Source: Bacteroidales bacterium
GTDB taxonomy: Bacteria; Bacteroidota; Bacteroidia; Bacteroidales; UBA932
Assembly: GCA_016286385.1 (NCBI GenBank)
Contig: JAEESO010000008.1
Location: forward strand, 17,912-81,911
Direction of reading: 5' to 3'
Length of the DNA: 64,000 bases
Shown here: one piece after another, positions 32,640-41,527 of the stretch
Layout: each line of letters starts with the position of its first letter
Position numbering within the stretch: position 1 is the stretch's first letter
The notes under the pieces: generated by a model
Told to the model about the DNA's origin: nothing
Database searches by the model: none
Seen by the model: the letters and a program-made list of their open reading frames with translations, nothing else
Translations under genes and position numbers: made by a program

Positions 32640-35344
32640 AATGAGTTTAACATAAATTCTACTAAAACCGGCCAGTGATCGGAGGGTAAAACATCGTCGT
32701 AATTGCGTCGTATTACCCTGTATGAATCGGGAACAAGGCCCCATTTGAAATAAACGTCATCGTAGCGGTGATACCACTTGGCCGCCTGCTCATCCGTGTC
32801 GCTCCATGCGTTATAAGTGGCTACGGGGCCGTATTTGCAGTTAGTTTCAACCAGCAAGTCGTCGTAGTAGGCATCGGTGAAGAAGGCCTTGAATCGCTCG
32901 TTTCCAGATTCGGTGGTGGCGCTGTTCATGTCGCCCACAAGTATCGTCGGTATGCTTCCTCCGCTCAAGGTTGTTGCCCTTTCGATAATCAGTTCGGCCG
33001 ATTTGTCCCTCACCGTGACACAACGCTCCTCAAGTTCTTCCTCCGAAAGGCCTCCTGTTCCGGCAATACCGGACGAGTACACCTCAAGGTGAGTATTCAT
33101 AAACAGAAGGGTATTGCCTGTCTGTGTGTCGCGCAGCTTGACCCAGATGCAGATGCGGCTGCGCGGGATGGTAACGTCTATCCATGGCGAGCCAGGCTTC
33201 GAATTAGGCGTGTCCGGATTCGGACTCAGCCAGAACTGGCCCCAGTCGAGTTTGGTAAAACGGGAACTCTTCCATGCGATGCACGGCTCTTCATAGCCGG
33301 ATTCCTGGAAAGAATAGCCGGAGAGCTGCGACTTGAGGTAAGTCCTTTGATCAGACGTGGACTCCTGGAAACCGATAACGTCGAAGCCGTAGTCCTGTAT
33401 GAGGCGCACCACCTTGGTCTTGCGTACGTCCCATGCTCTGTCGCCTGTGTCCTTGTCGGTTATGAAACGGATATTGAATGTTCCGGCTCTGAGCCTTGGT
33501 GAGGGAGAAACGGAAGCATCGGCGTTACCAAGGAAGATCTCCCGCACATAGCCTCCCGTCTGCTCGGTCATATAGAGAACCGATTCGTCCGGACTCAGCA
33601 TCATGCCGCCGAAGGAATTGAATGTAGCGCCACTCCCTACTCCGTCGCCCACCTCGCGATAGGCTGCCTGTGTCGACCCGGCAACGGTAGATACGACTGC
33701 ATCCGCGTAACCGGCCAGACCGGGCACTATCTTTCTCAAACGGTAATTGTCTCCCAGGTAGATGACTCCTCCGGAAGTAACCACAACAGAATTCAGGTTG
33801 TTGGTAAATTTGGCGGTGCGGGGACGACCGGCAGTGCCGTCATCAATGGTGTTGGCGGCTTTTTCCCCGGCAATGAGCTCCTGCTCGCCACTAACAGTGT
33901 CGAGCCGAATCACCTGGCCGCCGTTGGTTGTGACAATCATGTCGCCATAAGGGTCGAACGCCATGCTTAGCGGACGCTTGCCGTCAAAACTGTAGGTTGC
34001 CGACGGCGAGGCTGCGTTAAGGTTTCCTCCGTCGAAACGATAAATTGCATAATTGTCCCATACCGCCACATAGGCGTTCCCGGCAGAATCGAATTTGACG
34101 TCCACCGGGCTCTTTCCGGAATAATCGGAGCGCAGGAGGGTGAATGCGCCGGAAGAAACGTTGTACGAATAAATCTTACCCTGGGCTTTTTCCGCAAAAT
34201 AAACCAAACCGTCCCTATAAGTGCCGTACCACGGGACATAGGACGAACTCTCATAGGTTTGTGGCTCGGAAACCGTTTTGGAATCGAGATTCCAGATACG
34301 CACGCTCTGGTTCTGGTCGAGAATGAATGCCGTATGGCCGGGATTTATCCAGCCAAGACCGCGAGGGCAGCCCATCACCACGTTTGAGTAATCTCCCCCG
34401 GTTTTAGAGCCAGCAGCCGTATTGCGGCCTTTCTGCCCGAACAGCGTCGTTACGGAATACGGACTTGGAACAGGAACTTCCGGCATAGGCTTGATTGCTG
34501 TGCGTTCAATTTGAAGGTTTGTCGCCGTTCGTAGCGTTCCCGGGATGAGTTCTCCCTCTAAGGTTGCAAGATACAGCCTGATTTTCGGATACAGATGTGA
34601 CGCTCCGGGCCCCACGGGCAACGGGATATAGAAGGTTTTCTCCGATGAAGAACCGGGAGGGAACGATATGTTTATTTCCCCGTCTCCGCCAGACCTCGCC
34701 TGCAGGTATGGAGTGTCCGATTCGAACGCGCCGTTCCAGCCGACAACCTGCAGGGAACTGGTGGTTTCGTAGCCCGGCGTCACGACAACGAGGCTCGCGG
34801 CATCGGAAGGAATGTTGGTGTAAACAACCTTGAGCAGGCCGCACATATTGGTAAAACTGAGAGGCGTTCCGGAAAGGACTTTTGCAATCATCGGGGCCTC
34901 GAGATTACCCTCTGACCAGTCGTAACGGTTCTTGAGGTTCAATGTCATAGTACCCGCATCCACAATGCAATTCTCCTCGGCAAGCGAAGGATATATGGCA
35001 AATCCTTCAGCGCCGAACAGAACCGTTTTCGCAGTAGACTCATTTTTCACAAAGGTAACCTCTCCTGCCGACGGCATCCCTGAATACTTGAAGTCGATGG
35101 TGCCTTCCTCGGCTGCTGCCACCCGGATGCGGTCGTCCGTCATCCAGGAATACACCGGGCCGACGAAGGCTGTCTTGCTCACCGGTTCTGCGAAAACAGC
35201 CTTGAGACTGTCGGCTGAGACATTCTCAATCTCCGACTGCTCACCGCCAGGAGTTGTTCCCGATTCTTGCTTCCGGCAGGCGGCTCCTACTAACGCCGTC
35301 ATTGTAAGAATCGCAAATGTTTTTACAAAACAGAGTTTTTTCAT
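32636..35344 (-). CDS. Three-part lipoprotein: fimbrillin-like, beta-propeller and EEP hydrolase
   Basis: 902 residues with a lipoprotein-type signal (ALVGAACRK, Cys 23). Residues about 45-290 are fimbrillin-like (KTAFVGPVYSWMTDDRIRV to NLQIERTAIKPMP). About 300-625 form an NHL-type propeller (PRGLGWINPGHTAFI, PVDVKFDSAGNAYVAV, GGMMLSPDESVLYMTEQTGG). About 640-902 form an endonuclease/exonuclease/phosphatase domain (AGTFNIRF, DVIGFQEST, NTHLE, VGDMNS, SDHWPVLVEF) with the full metal and His catalytic set. It is probably a surface enzyme with built-in binding modules. The substrate is not known; a phosphodiester or phosphomonoester is expected. The ATG overlaps the preceding EEP stop. Confidence 0.85.
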   Translation of the reverse strand: MKKLCFVKTFAILTMTALVGAACRKQESGTTPGGEQSEIENVSADSLKAVFAEPVSKTAFVGPVYSWMTDDRIRVAAAEEGTIDFKYSGMPSAGEVTFVKNESTAKTVLFGAEGFAIYPSLAEENCIVDAGTMTLNLKNRYDWSEGNLEAPMIAKVLSGTPLSFTNMCGLLKVVYTNIPSDAASLVVVTPGYETTSSLQVVGWNGAFESDTPYLQARSGGDGEINISFPPGSSSEKTFYIPLPVGPGASHLYPKIRLYLATLEGELIPGTLRTATNLQIERTAIKPMPEVPVPSPYSVTTLFGQKGRNTAAGSKTGGDYSNVVMGCPRGLGWINPGHTAFILDQNQSVRIWNLDSKTVSEPQTYESSSYVPWYGTYRDGLVYFAEKAQGKIYSYNVSSGAFTLLRSDYSGKSPVDVKFDSAGNAYVAVWDNYAIYRFDGGNLNAASPSATYSFDGKRPLSMAFDPYGDMIVTTNGGQVIRLDTVSGEQELIAGEKAANTIDDGTAGRPRTAKFTNNLNSVVVTSGGVIYLGDNYRLRKIVPGLAGYADAVVSTVAGSTQAAYREVGDGVGSGATFNSFGGMMLSPDESVLYMTEQTGGYVREIFLGNADASVSPSPRLRAGTFNIRFITDKDTGDRAWDVRKTKVVRLIQDYGFDVIGFQESTSDQRTYLKSQLSGYSFQESGYEEPCIAWKSSRFTKLDWGQFWLSPNPDTPNSKPGSPWIDVTIPRSRICIWVKLRDTQTGNTLLFMNTHLEVYSSGIAGTGGLSEEELEERCVTVRDKSAELIIERATTLSGGSIPTILVGDMNSATTESGNERFKAFFTDAYYDDLLVETNCKYGPVATYNAWSDTDEQAAKWYHRYDDVYFKWGLVPDSYRVIRRNYDDVLPSDHWPVLVEFMLNSL

Positions 35345-36303
35345 AAAGAGAAATCTATCAGGATGGGCAGGTGGTCCGACGGGAGGAAAAAGCCGTGCAC
35401 CTCTGAACTGCGCACAGGCGTAGTATATGTATCTTCAATGATGTCTGCGCCGATCACCCTGTCCATAAGCGCCGGGGTGGCGTAAACGAAGTCGATGCGG
35501 GTGTTGCTCTGGGCGGAACGGAAGAAAGCGTCCGGGTGTTTTTCTTTCACCACGTCAAGGTACGGGGTATTGTCGAGAATATAGTCGTGGGCGAGAAAGC
35601 GCAGGTCGTCCTCAGGGTAGCAGTAGAAGGCGTTGTCGCGGCGGGAGACGGCATTGAAGTCTCCCATCATCAGCCAGTATTCTTCGGAGGCCGCTGGTTC
35701 CGAGAGGACCGTGTTCCGGCAGATGACTTCCATTTCCATGCGGCGGTAGCGGTCGCCTCCGTTGCGGGCTGCGTCGGCCTTCTGCTCTGCCTTGGAAGCA
35801 TGCTTGAGCCGGAAATCACAAGCCAGAGGACTCGAGTGCAACGTAACTATGTTGAGTGTTTTACCGCGGACTTTTAAACGGGCCCAGCCAGCTCCGTGAA
35901 CCACGAGCGAATCGGGTGCCGAGCCTGTTATACGGGCGACGTTTTTGATTGGATAACGCGAGGTTATCACCTGGGGATAACTGTCGCAATGCGCTCCGAC
36001 ATATATATACCTGTGGCCGTAACGGCGGGCGAGTTTTTTCCACCCGCCCACCAGATAACGGTCTTCCGCCGGCATTTTTACGTCGGTGCCTGTCTTATAG
36101 ATGGTTTCGGCTTCACACCAGACACAGATATCTGGCCTGCAGCCCTTTACCCACGAGACAAAGGCGTCGTAATTATCCTCCTGCCCCGCCCACATCCCGT
36201 TCTGGATATTCCAGTACAGGAGCCGGAGCGGCTTTTCGCCGCCCCAACTCACAGCACTGAAACACAGCACGACAAGCGCGCAGAGTGTCAGGAATTTTTT
36301 CAT
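35341..36303 (-). CDS. Secreted EEP-superfamily hydrolase
   Basis: 320 residues with a signal peptide (MKKFLTLCALVVLCFSAVSWG). The EEP core is complete: LLYWNIQNGMW (Asn), DICVWCEAE (Glu metal ligand), TLHSSPL (His), MGDFNAV (Asp/Asn), RIDFVYA and SDHLPILIDF (catalytic His). The fold occurs in phosphatases, sphingomyelinases and nucleases; the locus context favours a phosphate-ester substrate. It is strikingly similar to the C-terminal domain of the 47146-49608 product (shared GMW, LARRYGH, ITS-YPI). The ATG at 36303 begins a normal signal peptide; an upstream in-frame start overlaps the previous gene. Confidence 0.88.
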   Translation of the reverse strand: MKKFLTLCALVVLCFSAVSWGGEKPLRLLYWNIQNGMWAGQEDNYDAFVSWVKGCRPDICVWCEAETIYKTGTDVKMPAEDRYLVGGWKKLARRYGHRYIYVGAHCDSYPQVITSRYPIKNVARITGSAPDSLVVHGAGWARLKVRGKTLNIVTLHSSPLACDFRLKHASKAEQKADAARNGGDRYRRMEMEVICRNTVLSEPAASEEYWLMMGDFNAVSRRDNAFYCYPEDDLRFLAHDYILDNTPYLDVVKEKHPDAFFRSAQSNTRIDFVYATPALMDRVIGADIIEDTYTTPVRSSEVHGFFLPSDHLPILIDFSL

Positions 36304-36307
36304 AGGT

Positions 36308-38155
36308 TTATTCGGCAGAAACGGTAACCTTGCGTATACGGTGGCTGCCGCCGTCTGCCACATAGAAAGCTCCTGTAGCGGGATCCTTGGTGAGCATTCC
36401 CTGAGCCCTGAATTTCACCTCAGAGAGGCCGTCGCCATCAACACACCCGCCGACACAAGGCTGACCGGCGAGGGTCTTGACCACGCCCTTGGAATAATCT
36501 CCGCCAACTCCGGGGATAATAACACGGAAGGTAAGGCTGGTCTGGTCGTTGAAATATATGCAGCCGTCATTATCCCAATAGATACCGCTCATCGCACCTA
36601 TTGTAGCCGTAAGCGGATTGCCTGCGTCACCGTCGGTGAAATTGGAACTTGTCGGTTTTGTGCCGGAGCCGGCCACTACCGTATATGTGCCAGACTCTAG
36701 ATCCAGGAGTGAGAATTTGTAGCCTCCATTGCAGCCGATGGCAAGGACAGTCTTTGCCGGGTTGAATGCTATGGTGTAGATGCCGGTTGGGGAGCCCGAA
36801 TAAGTTTTTACGTACTTGCCATCATAAGCAACGACAACTTCCTTTGCATCACGGTTGGAAATGTACATGTTGTCTGCTGAATCGAAAACACAGTTCATCG
36901 GGACAGCAGCCGCTTTGGTCGTTCCATCTTCCTTCAGGATGGAATATTCGGTCCAATTACCGTCGACTATCTTTCCGTAAGCCCCTGTCGCTTTGAGACA
37001 GACATGGAATTCTCCCTTTGAATTGAAGGCTCCGCCCCAGGGATATTTCCCGTTGCCGATTTTGCTATTGTCCGCAACCATCTTCATCTCATAATTGCTG
37101 AGGGACACGCGTTCAATACCGTGATAAGGTCCATTACCGCCGCGACTGGTTACCCAAATCTCTGTTCCTGCCGGGTTGAGCACCATACATTCAGGCATAG
37201 CGATATTGGCCGCAAGACCAACTCCTTCGATATTGGTCGATGTGCCGCTGACGTAGTTACCAAGGACACACTCAACCTTGTATTTCGCAACCTGATAGAA
37301 GCGCACCGGGCCTGCAGTGACGGGAGCCGCTCCGGACACCTTGATGGTGAACTCATAGTCCTTGAGATTCTCAAGACCGGCAGGAACGTCGAACTTGATT
37401 CCGTCTTCACCGGAAACGGTGACGGTTGCCTCTTTCTCTCCGAAGAGGACGGTCACGTCCTCGATATTGTCGGAGAATCCCGTACCGACCACTGTGACTT
37501 CGTCTCCTGCCGTTATCATGACGGGAGATACTTCATCAACAGTGATAACGCGGTCGAACTTGTAGGTGAACAGCTGGGGCTCGGAAGTCTCATCGCCCTT
37601 GAGCACGAGAACCGCAACTTCACCCATTCCTTCGGGAACGATGACGGTGATGGCGGTTTCGGTAATGCTCTTGATTTCCGCGACGGCCTCGCCGAACAGC
37701 ACGCTCACTGCAGAGGGATCGGTGCCGAAGTTTTCACCGGATATCACCACCTCGTCGCCAATCTTGGCTTCGGCGGGAGCAATTCCGCTGACACTCATGG
37801 GAAGAACAACCTTGAGATAGGTAAAAGAGACCTCTTCCTTGGACGACTTGCCGTTCACGGTAACCTTTACGGCGGCCTTTCCTTCAGGGTTCTCCGGGAG
37901 AACGATCTTAAGGGTGGTGGCGGAGGCTTCGCGGACTTCCGCTTCTGCGGCGCCGACCACAACCTTGTTTTCTGCCGCAGTGGCGGAGAAGTTCTCACCG
38001 GTAATGGTGGCCACGTCTCCTGCATAGCCGCTGGCGGGCTGGATCTTTGTCACAACGGGAGCTTTCGCTTCCGGTTCGTCAGCCTTTTCGTCGGGCTTCT
38101 GGCATGCTGCAAATGCGAGCAGAGCCGCAGCCGCAATCAATAAAATCTTTTTCAT
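36308..38155 (-). CDS. IPT/TIG-repeat and beta-propeller surface lipoprotein
   Basis: Likely glycan-binding protein in the SusE/F or SGBP position. 615 residues with lipobox FAAC (Cys 18). Three IPT/TIG Ig-like domains follow (about 35-115, GYAGDVATITGENFS; 118-200, AKIGDEVVISGENFG; 203-290, ITAGDEVTVVGTGFS). A propeller occupies about 300-615 (PECMVLNPAGTEIWVTSRG, NCVFDSADNMYISNRDAKEV, GMLTKDPATGAFYVADGGSH). IPT-spaced domains hold binding domains away from the outer membrane in known surface glycan-binding proteins. The ligand is unknown. Confidence 0.82.
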   Translation of the reverse strand: MKKILLIAAAALLAFAACQKPDEKADEPEAKAPVVTKIQPASGYAGDVATITGENFSATAAENKVVVGAAEAEVREASATTLKIVLPENPEGKAAVKVTVNGKSSKEEVSFTYLKVVLPMSVSGIAPAEAKIGDEVVISGENFGTDPSAVSVLFGEAVAEIKSITETAITVIVPEGMGEVAVLVLKGDETSEPQLFTYKFDRVITVDEVSPVMITAGDEVTVVGTGFSDNIEDVTVLFGEKEATVTVSGEDGIKFDVPAGLENLKDYEFTIKVSGAAPVTAGPVRFYQVAKYKVECVLGNYVSGTSTNIEGVGLAANIAMPECMVLNPAGTEIWVTSRGGNGPYHGIERVSLSNYEMKMVADNSKIGNGKYPWGGAFNSKGEFHVCLKATGAYGKIVDGNWTEYSILKEDGTTKAAAVPMNCVFDSADNMYISNRDAKEVVVAYDGKYVKTYSGSPTGIYTIAFNPAKTVLAIGCNGGYKFSLLDLESGTYTVVAGSGTKPTSSNFTDGDAGNPLTATIGAMSGIYWDNDGCIYFNDQTSLTFRVIIPGVGGDYSKGVVKTLAGQPCVGGCVDGDGLSEVKFRAQGMLTKDPATGAFYVADGGSHRIRKVTVSAE

Positions 38156-38176
38156 TGTTTTGTGTTTTTAAATGGG

Positions 38177-40555
38177 TTATTTGTTGTAACGTATTGCTAT
38201 ATATTCTATGGTGTTGTCGTGATAGCCGCTTCCCGTTTCGGTCCCTATTACGGCATTGGCGTAATCTCCGCCGTCGGAACACAGGTCGGAGGTGGGCATC
38301 AGCCGTATATACACGTTCGGCTTGCCGAGAATCTCGAGCGGCAGGGAGAAGTCCATCGCCTTGAAACCCACGATGGAGCTGTAGAGGGTATTGGACCACT
38401 GGGAGATGTCGGGCACGGTGTATTCCGCTATAAGGTGCCATTTACTGTCGTCTGCAGGGTCCATGGAGTCTACCTCGCTCCACTCTGCCTTCCAGTAGCG
38501 GGGGGCGTAGAACTTCTGGGCGGTGTTCATCTGGGAAATCTGAAGGGAGAGATGGTCTGTGACTATGCCTTCAGTGGAGAAATTCAGCATCCAGGCGTAG
38601 CCTCGGCCGAGGTCGTAGTCCCACCACTTCTGCGAACGGAAGGTGCAATAGGTGTCGGAGGCGCACCATGTACGGCCGGCCATGTTGCCGCCGTTGGCGA
38701 TGCGTATCTTGTTCTCCTCGTCCGTCACGGAGCCTTCCATCCATTCCGGATTGCCGTCCTTGTTCACGGCCACCCAATCGTCCATCTCGGCATTCCAGTG
38801 TTCCTTCGCCGGATCAAGCACGATTCCCAGGCCGTTCACGTTCCCCACATGATATCCGAATAGATAATTGGCATTCATGCCCATGGGACCGAGATAGCTG
38901 AAACAAACCTCTGACTGAAGATGCTGTCCGCGCCTGAAGTCTTCTCCCTCAACCGTGTAATCCTTGAGTTCGGAGCCGGTGTACTTCTTCTGATAGGTGT
39001 GGGTAAACCAGCCGTTGGTCCCGTAGGTCGGCCGCATCACGGAATCGGCCGGATCGGGGTTCCAGAAGCGGTACTCTGTGAGTAGCGCGGAGAAACTGTC
39101 TTCCACACTGTCATTCATTCCGCTCCAGATATCTTCCTTGTCCTGATGACGGATCTGGTACCGGCCGATATTACCTAGTTCCTGGTCCATGTCGATATCC
39201 AGGAGGTCGGCGCCCTGCTTCCAGGTGAAACGGGAGTAGCGTTCGTGCACTATCACTCCGGAGATATTCCCGCTGCCGTAGGGCAGTCGCGTGCCGTCGT
39301 TACGGTACAGACAGACGGAATTGGTGTACATATAGAAGCTGTTGCCGTCTTTGTCGCGAAGCAGGCGCGGATACTTGCTGATGCGGTCCACGTTGCTGGC
39401 GATGGAGTAACCCTCGTTGATAGGCATGACAGCGCCCTTTCTCAAAGGTATTTCCACGTCTTTCAGGGTAACATACGTGAAGATGTCGTCGTCGGTGAGA
39501 TCCTTGAAAGCCTTAACCTTTTCAGGAACGTCGCCCTTGCTGCCGCCTGTCTGGGAAACTACCATCGAAGACAAAACGCCCTTCACGCAGAATCGCGTCG
39601 GCTCTTCGTCTTTCTCAAGCTCCGTCCCCTTGAGACGCACGCTGACGTGGTCGTAACGGTTGAAGATGTTGTCTTCCGGGGTTGCAGTCAGCAGCATTAT
39701 ACCGCAGCTGCCGTCGTACGCCTCCAGATATACGGTGCACTTGGTGCCGGAATAGTCTATGGAAGATGTAGTCTTCTGCTCGTTTTCGCCGGCGTTCCCG
39801 CCGGGAGTGTTGCTTACCACAATGCCTTCCACGAGGATGTCTTCGTTGATGACTCCGTCCCCATAATAACTCCTGAGGTCTGCAATTGAAATAAGCTCTC
39901 CGAGGATCTCGTTGGAGTTTTTCTGGGAGAAGTTGAGCTGCAGTTGGAACAGTTCGCCCCAGCCGTCCACGAAGGACAGAATCACAGCGGCCGTACGGAC
40001 CTTGACAGGGTCTTCGTTCGGGAGCGTCGTGATCCTGATGTTCCCGCCTTCGATGGTTACCCCGGTAATCCAGTCGCTGTCTTCCAGGTAGTTGATGGTC
40101 ACCTGCATATCCGAGATGTCGATATTGGTGTTGATGGGAGCCACGGCGTCTCCTCCGCTGCCCGCACCGATAATCGACGGGTTGTCGATGGAAAGCGTGG
40201 TCTCCATCATCCCCTTCTGCTTGATGAGCACGGTGTCGCGACGGGTATCGAGTTCCGAGCAGAGCACCAACCCTGCCATGCGGCGGAAACCTTCGTTGAG
40301 CGACGCTGTCACTGTGATGGTTCCATCCCCTTTGCCCGAGGTCGCCCCGAGAGTGAGCCAGGAGGCTTCCCTGTCGACTTCAACAGTATAGTCGCTGTTG
40401 GAGTAGATTTGAAGGTCTATCTTTCCTCCGTCCGCCTCAAGCAGGTAGGACGACTCGGGCGTACCGAGCTCAACCAGCGGAACGAAGGCGGAATCATCCA
40501 CCTTGCAGGCTGCGAGGAGAAGGAGAGATGCCATTATGATTATTGACTTTTTCAT
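38177..40555 (-). CDS. BACON/DUF5689 lipoprotein
   Basis: 792 residues with lipobox LLAAC (Cys 17). An N-terminal BACON-like domain (about 35-115, ASWLTLGATSGKGDGTITV) is followed by a second beta-sandwich (about 120-210). A DUF5689 OB-fold region (about 218-460) starts ISIADLRSYYGDGVINEDIL and includes GSCGIMLLTATPEDNIFNRYD. The Trp/Tyr-rich C-terminal half (about 470-792) resembles a jelly-roll binding domain (FRSQKWWDYDLGRGYAW). No catalytic residues are recognised, so a binding role is likelier than enzymatic. Confidence 0.75.
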   Translation of the reverse strand: MKKSIIIMASLLLLAACKVDDSAFVPLVELGTPESSYLLEADGGKIDLQIYSNSDYTVEVDREASWLTLGATSGKGDGTITVTASLNEGFRRMAGLVLCSELDTRRDTVLIKQKGMMETTLSIDNPSIIGAGSGGDAVAPINTNIDISDMQVTINYLEDSDWITGVTIEGGNIRITTLPNEDPVKVRTAAVILSFVDGWGELFQLQLNFSQKNSNEILGELISIADLRSYYGDGVINEDILVEGIVVSNTPGGNAGENEQKTTSSIDYSGTKCTVYLEAYDGSCGIMLLTATPEDNIFNRYDHVSVRLKGTELEKDEEPTRFCVKGVLSSMVVSQTGGSKGDVPEKVKAFKDLTDDDIFTYVTLKDVEIPLRKGAVMPINEGYSIASNVDRISKYPRLLRDKDGNSFYMYTNSVCLYRNDGTRLPYGSGNISGVIVHERYSRFTWKQGADLLDIDMDQELGNIGRYQIRHQDKEDIWSGMNDSVEDSFSALLTEYRFWNPDPADSVMRPTYGTNGWFTHTYQKKYTGSELKDYTVEGEDFRRGQHLQSEVCFSYLGPMGMNANYLFGYHVGNVNGLGIVLDPAKEHWNAEMDDWVAVNKDGNPEWMEGSVTDEENKIRIANGGNMAGRTWCASDTYCTFRSQKWWDYDLGRGYAWMLNFSTEGIVTDHLSLQISQMNTAQKFYAPRYWKAEWSEVDSMDPADDSKWHLIAEYTVPDISQWSNTLYSSIVGFKAMDFSLPLEILGKPNVYIRLMPTSDLCSDGGDYANAVIGTETGSGYHDNTIEYIAIRYNK

Positions 40556-40558
40556 ATT

Positions 40559-41527
40559 CTAACCCTTTTGCATGACAGTGAATGACGCTTTTACGCTGGC
40601 GCCGGAATCGTCGGTGAAATCGATGCTTATCTTGGCCGAACGAAGTTTTCCGGAAGCATTCTCCGACAGATTGAACTGCAGTCCCTTGGAGGTGAGCTTC
40701 AGGGCGGTTATCCAGTCGCAGGTTTCCGGAACGGCGAGTGTCACATCGTACGGATAGATATTGTTGAGCGTGGCATCGGCCGTGATTGTCGCTGCTTCCT
40801 TCTCGTAGGTGCCGCTCACGCTCTTGAGCGTGAATTTAGGTCCGTCCATAGTCTGATTCACGGTAATGACGCTCTTGAGCGTGCGTCCGGTGGGATCGTC
40901 GATGTTCATGAGTATCTGAGCATTGCGCAGGCTGCCGGAGGAATTGTCCGCCACGGTGAACGCAAGACCGTTCCATGATGGTTTGGCCGACAGGATCCAA
41001 TGTGACGGATCGGTATCGACGCCGGAGATGACCACGGTATCCTTGGTGTTTTCAGGAGTGGTGTAGATGGCCTTGGCCACCAGTGCATCCGCGCTGTAAT
41101 ACAGGTTGCTTGTCGCCGACACCCTCACCTGCCCGCCGACCCTGAGCACAGGCACGGAAGCGTCGGTGAAACGGAACGACGGAGTGGTGACGGGGCCGTT
41201 CTGAAGCATGAAGACCGTATCGCGGTTTGCGCCGCTCTCCAGCACTATTCCCACCTGTCGGGCGATACCATAGTTTGCGGCAAACGTGAAAACAAGCTCG
41301 GAGTTGCCGCTGCCGGACGTACGGTCAATGGCCGCCCAACGCACGCTATGGTCGAAGTGCGCAGTCCAGTCGCCGCTGGAATACACCAGCACATGCGTGG
41401 AGCCGCCGTCTTTCGACAGCGTGATATGACGCCCCGCCACGGAGAGCGGAAGGTCCATCTCATATGGTTTGTCGCAGGCGGCGACGATGGCCGCCAGAAC
41501 GAGCATTTTACATACCGTATTGCGCAT
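40559..41527 (-). CDS. Lipoprotein of three BACON-like domains
   Basis: 322 residues with a lipoprotein signal (MRNTVCKMLVLAAIVAAC). Three repeats of about 95 residues each end in a terminal strand of the type DTVFMLQNG, KSVITVNQTM or ASFTVMQKG. DWTAHFDHSVRWAAIDRTSG is a classic BACON stretch. The start overlaps the SusD stop by 20 bp; an ATG at 41506 would avoid overlap but shorten the signal peptide. It is probably a surface binding partner of the second SusC/D pair. Confidence 0.75.
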   Translation of the reverse strand: MRNTVCKMLVLAAIVAACDKPYEMDLPLSVAGRHITLSKDGGSTHVLVYSSGDWTAHFDHSVRWAAIDRTSGSGNSELVFTFAANYGIARQVGIVLESGANRDTVFMLQNGPVTTPSFRFTDASVPVLRVGGQVRVSATSNLYYSADALVAKAIYTTPENTKDTVVISGVDTDPSHWILSAKPSWNGLAFTVADNSSGSLRNAQILMNIDDPTGRTLKSVITVNQTMDGPKFTLKSVSGTYEKEAATITADATLNNIYPYDVTLAVPETCDWITALKLTSKGLQFNLSENASGKLRSAKISIDFTDDSGASVKASFTVMQKG

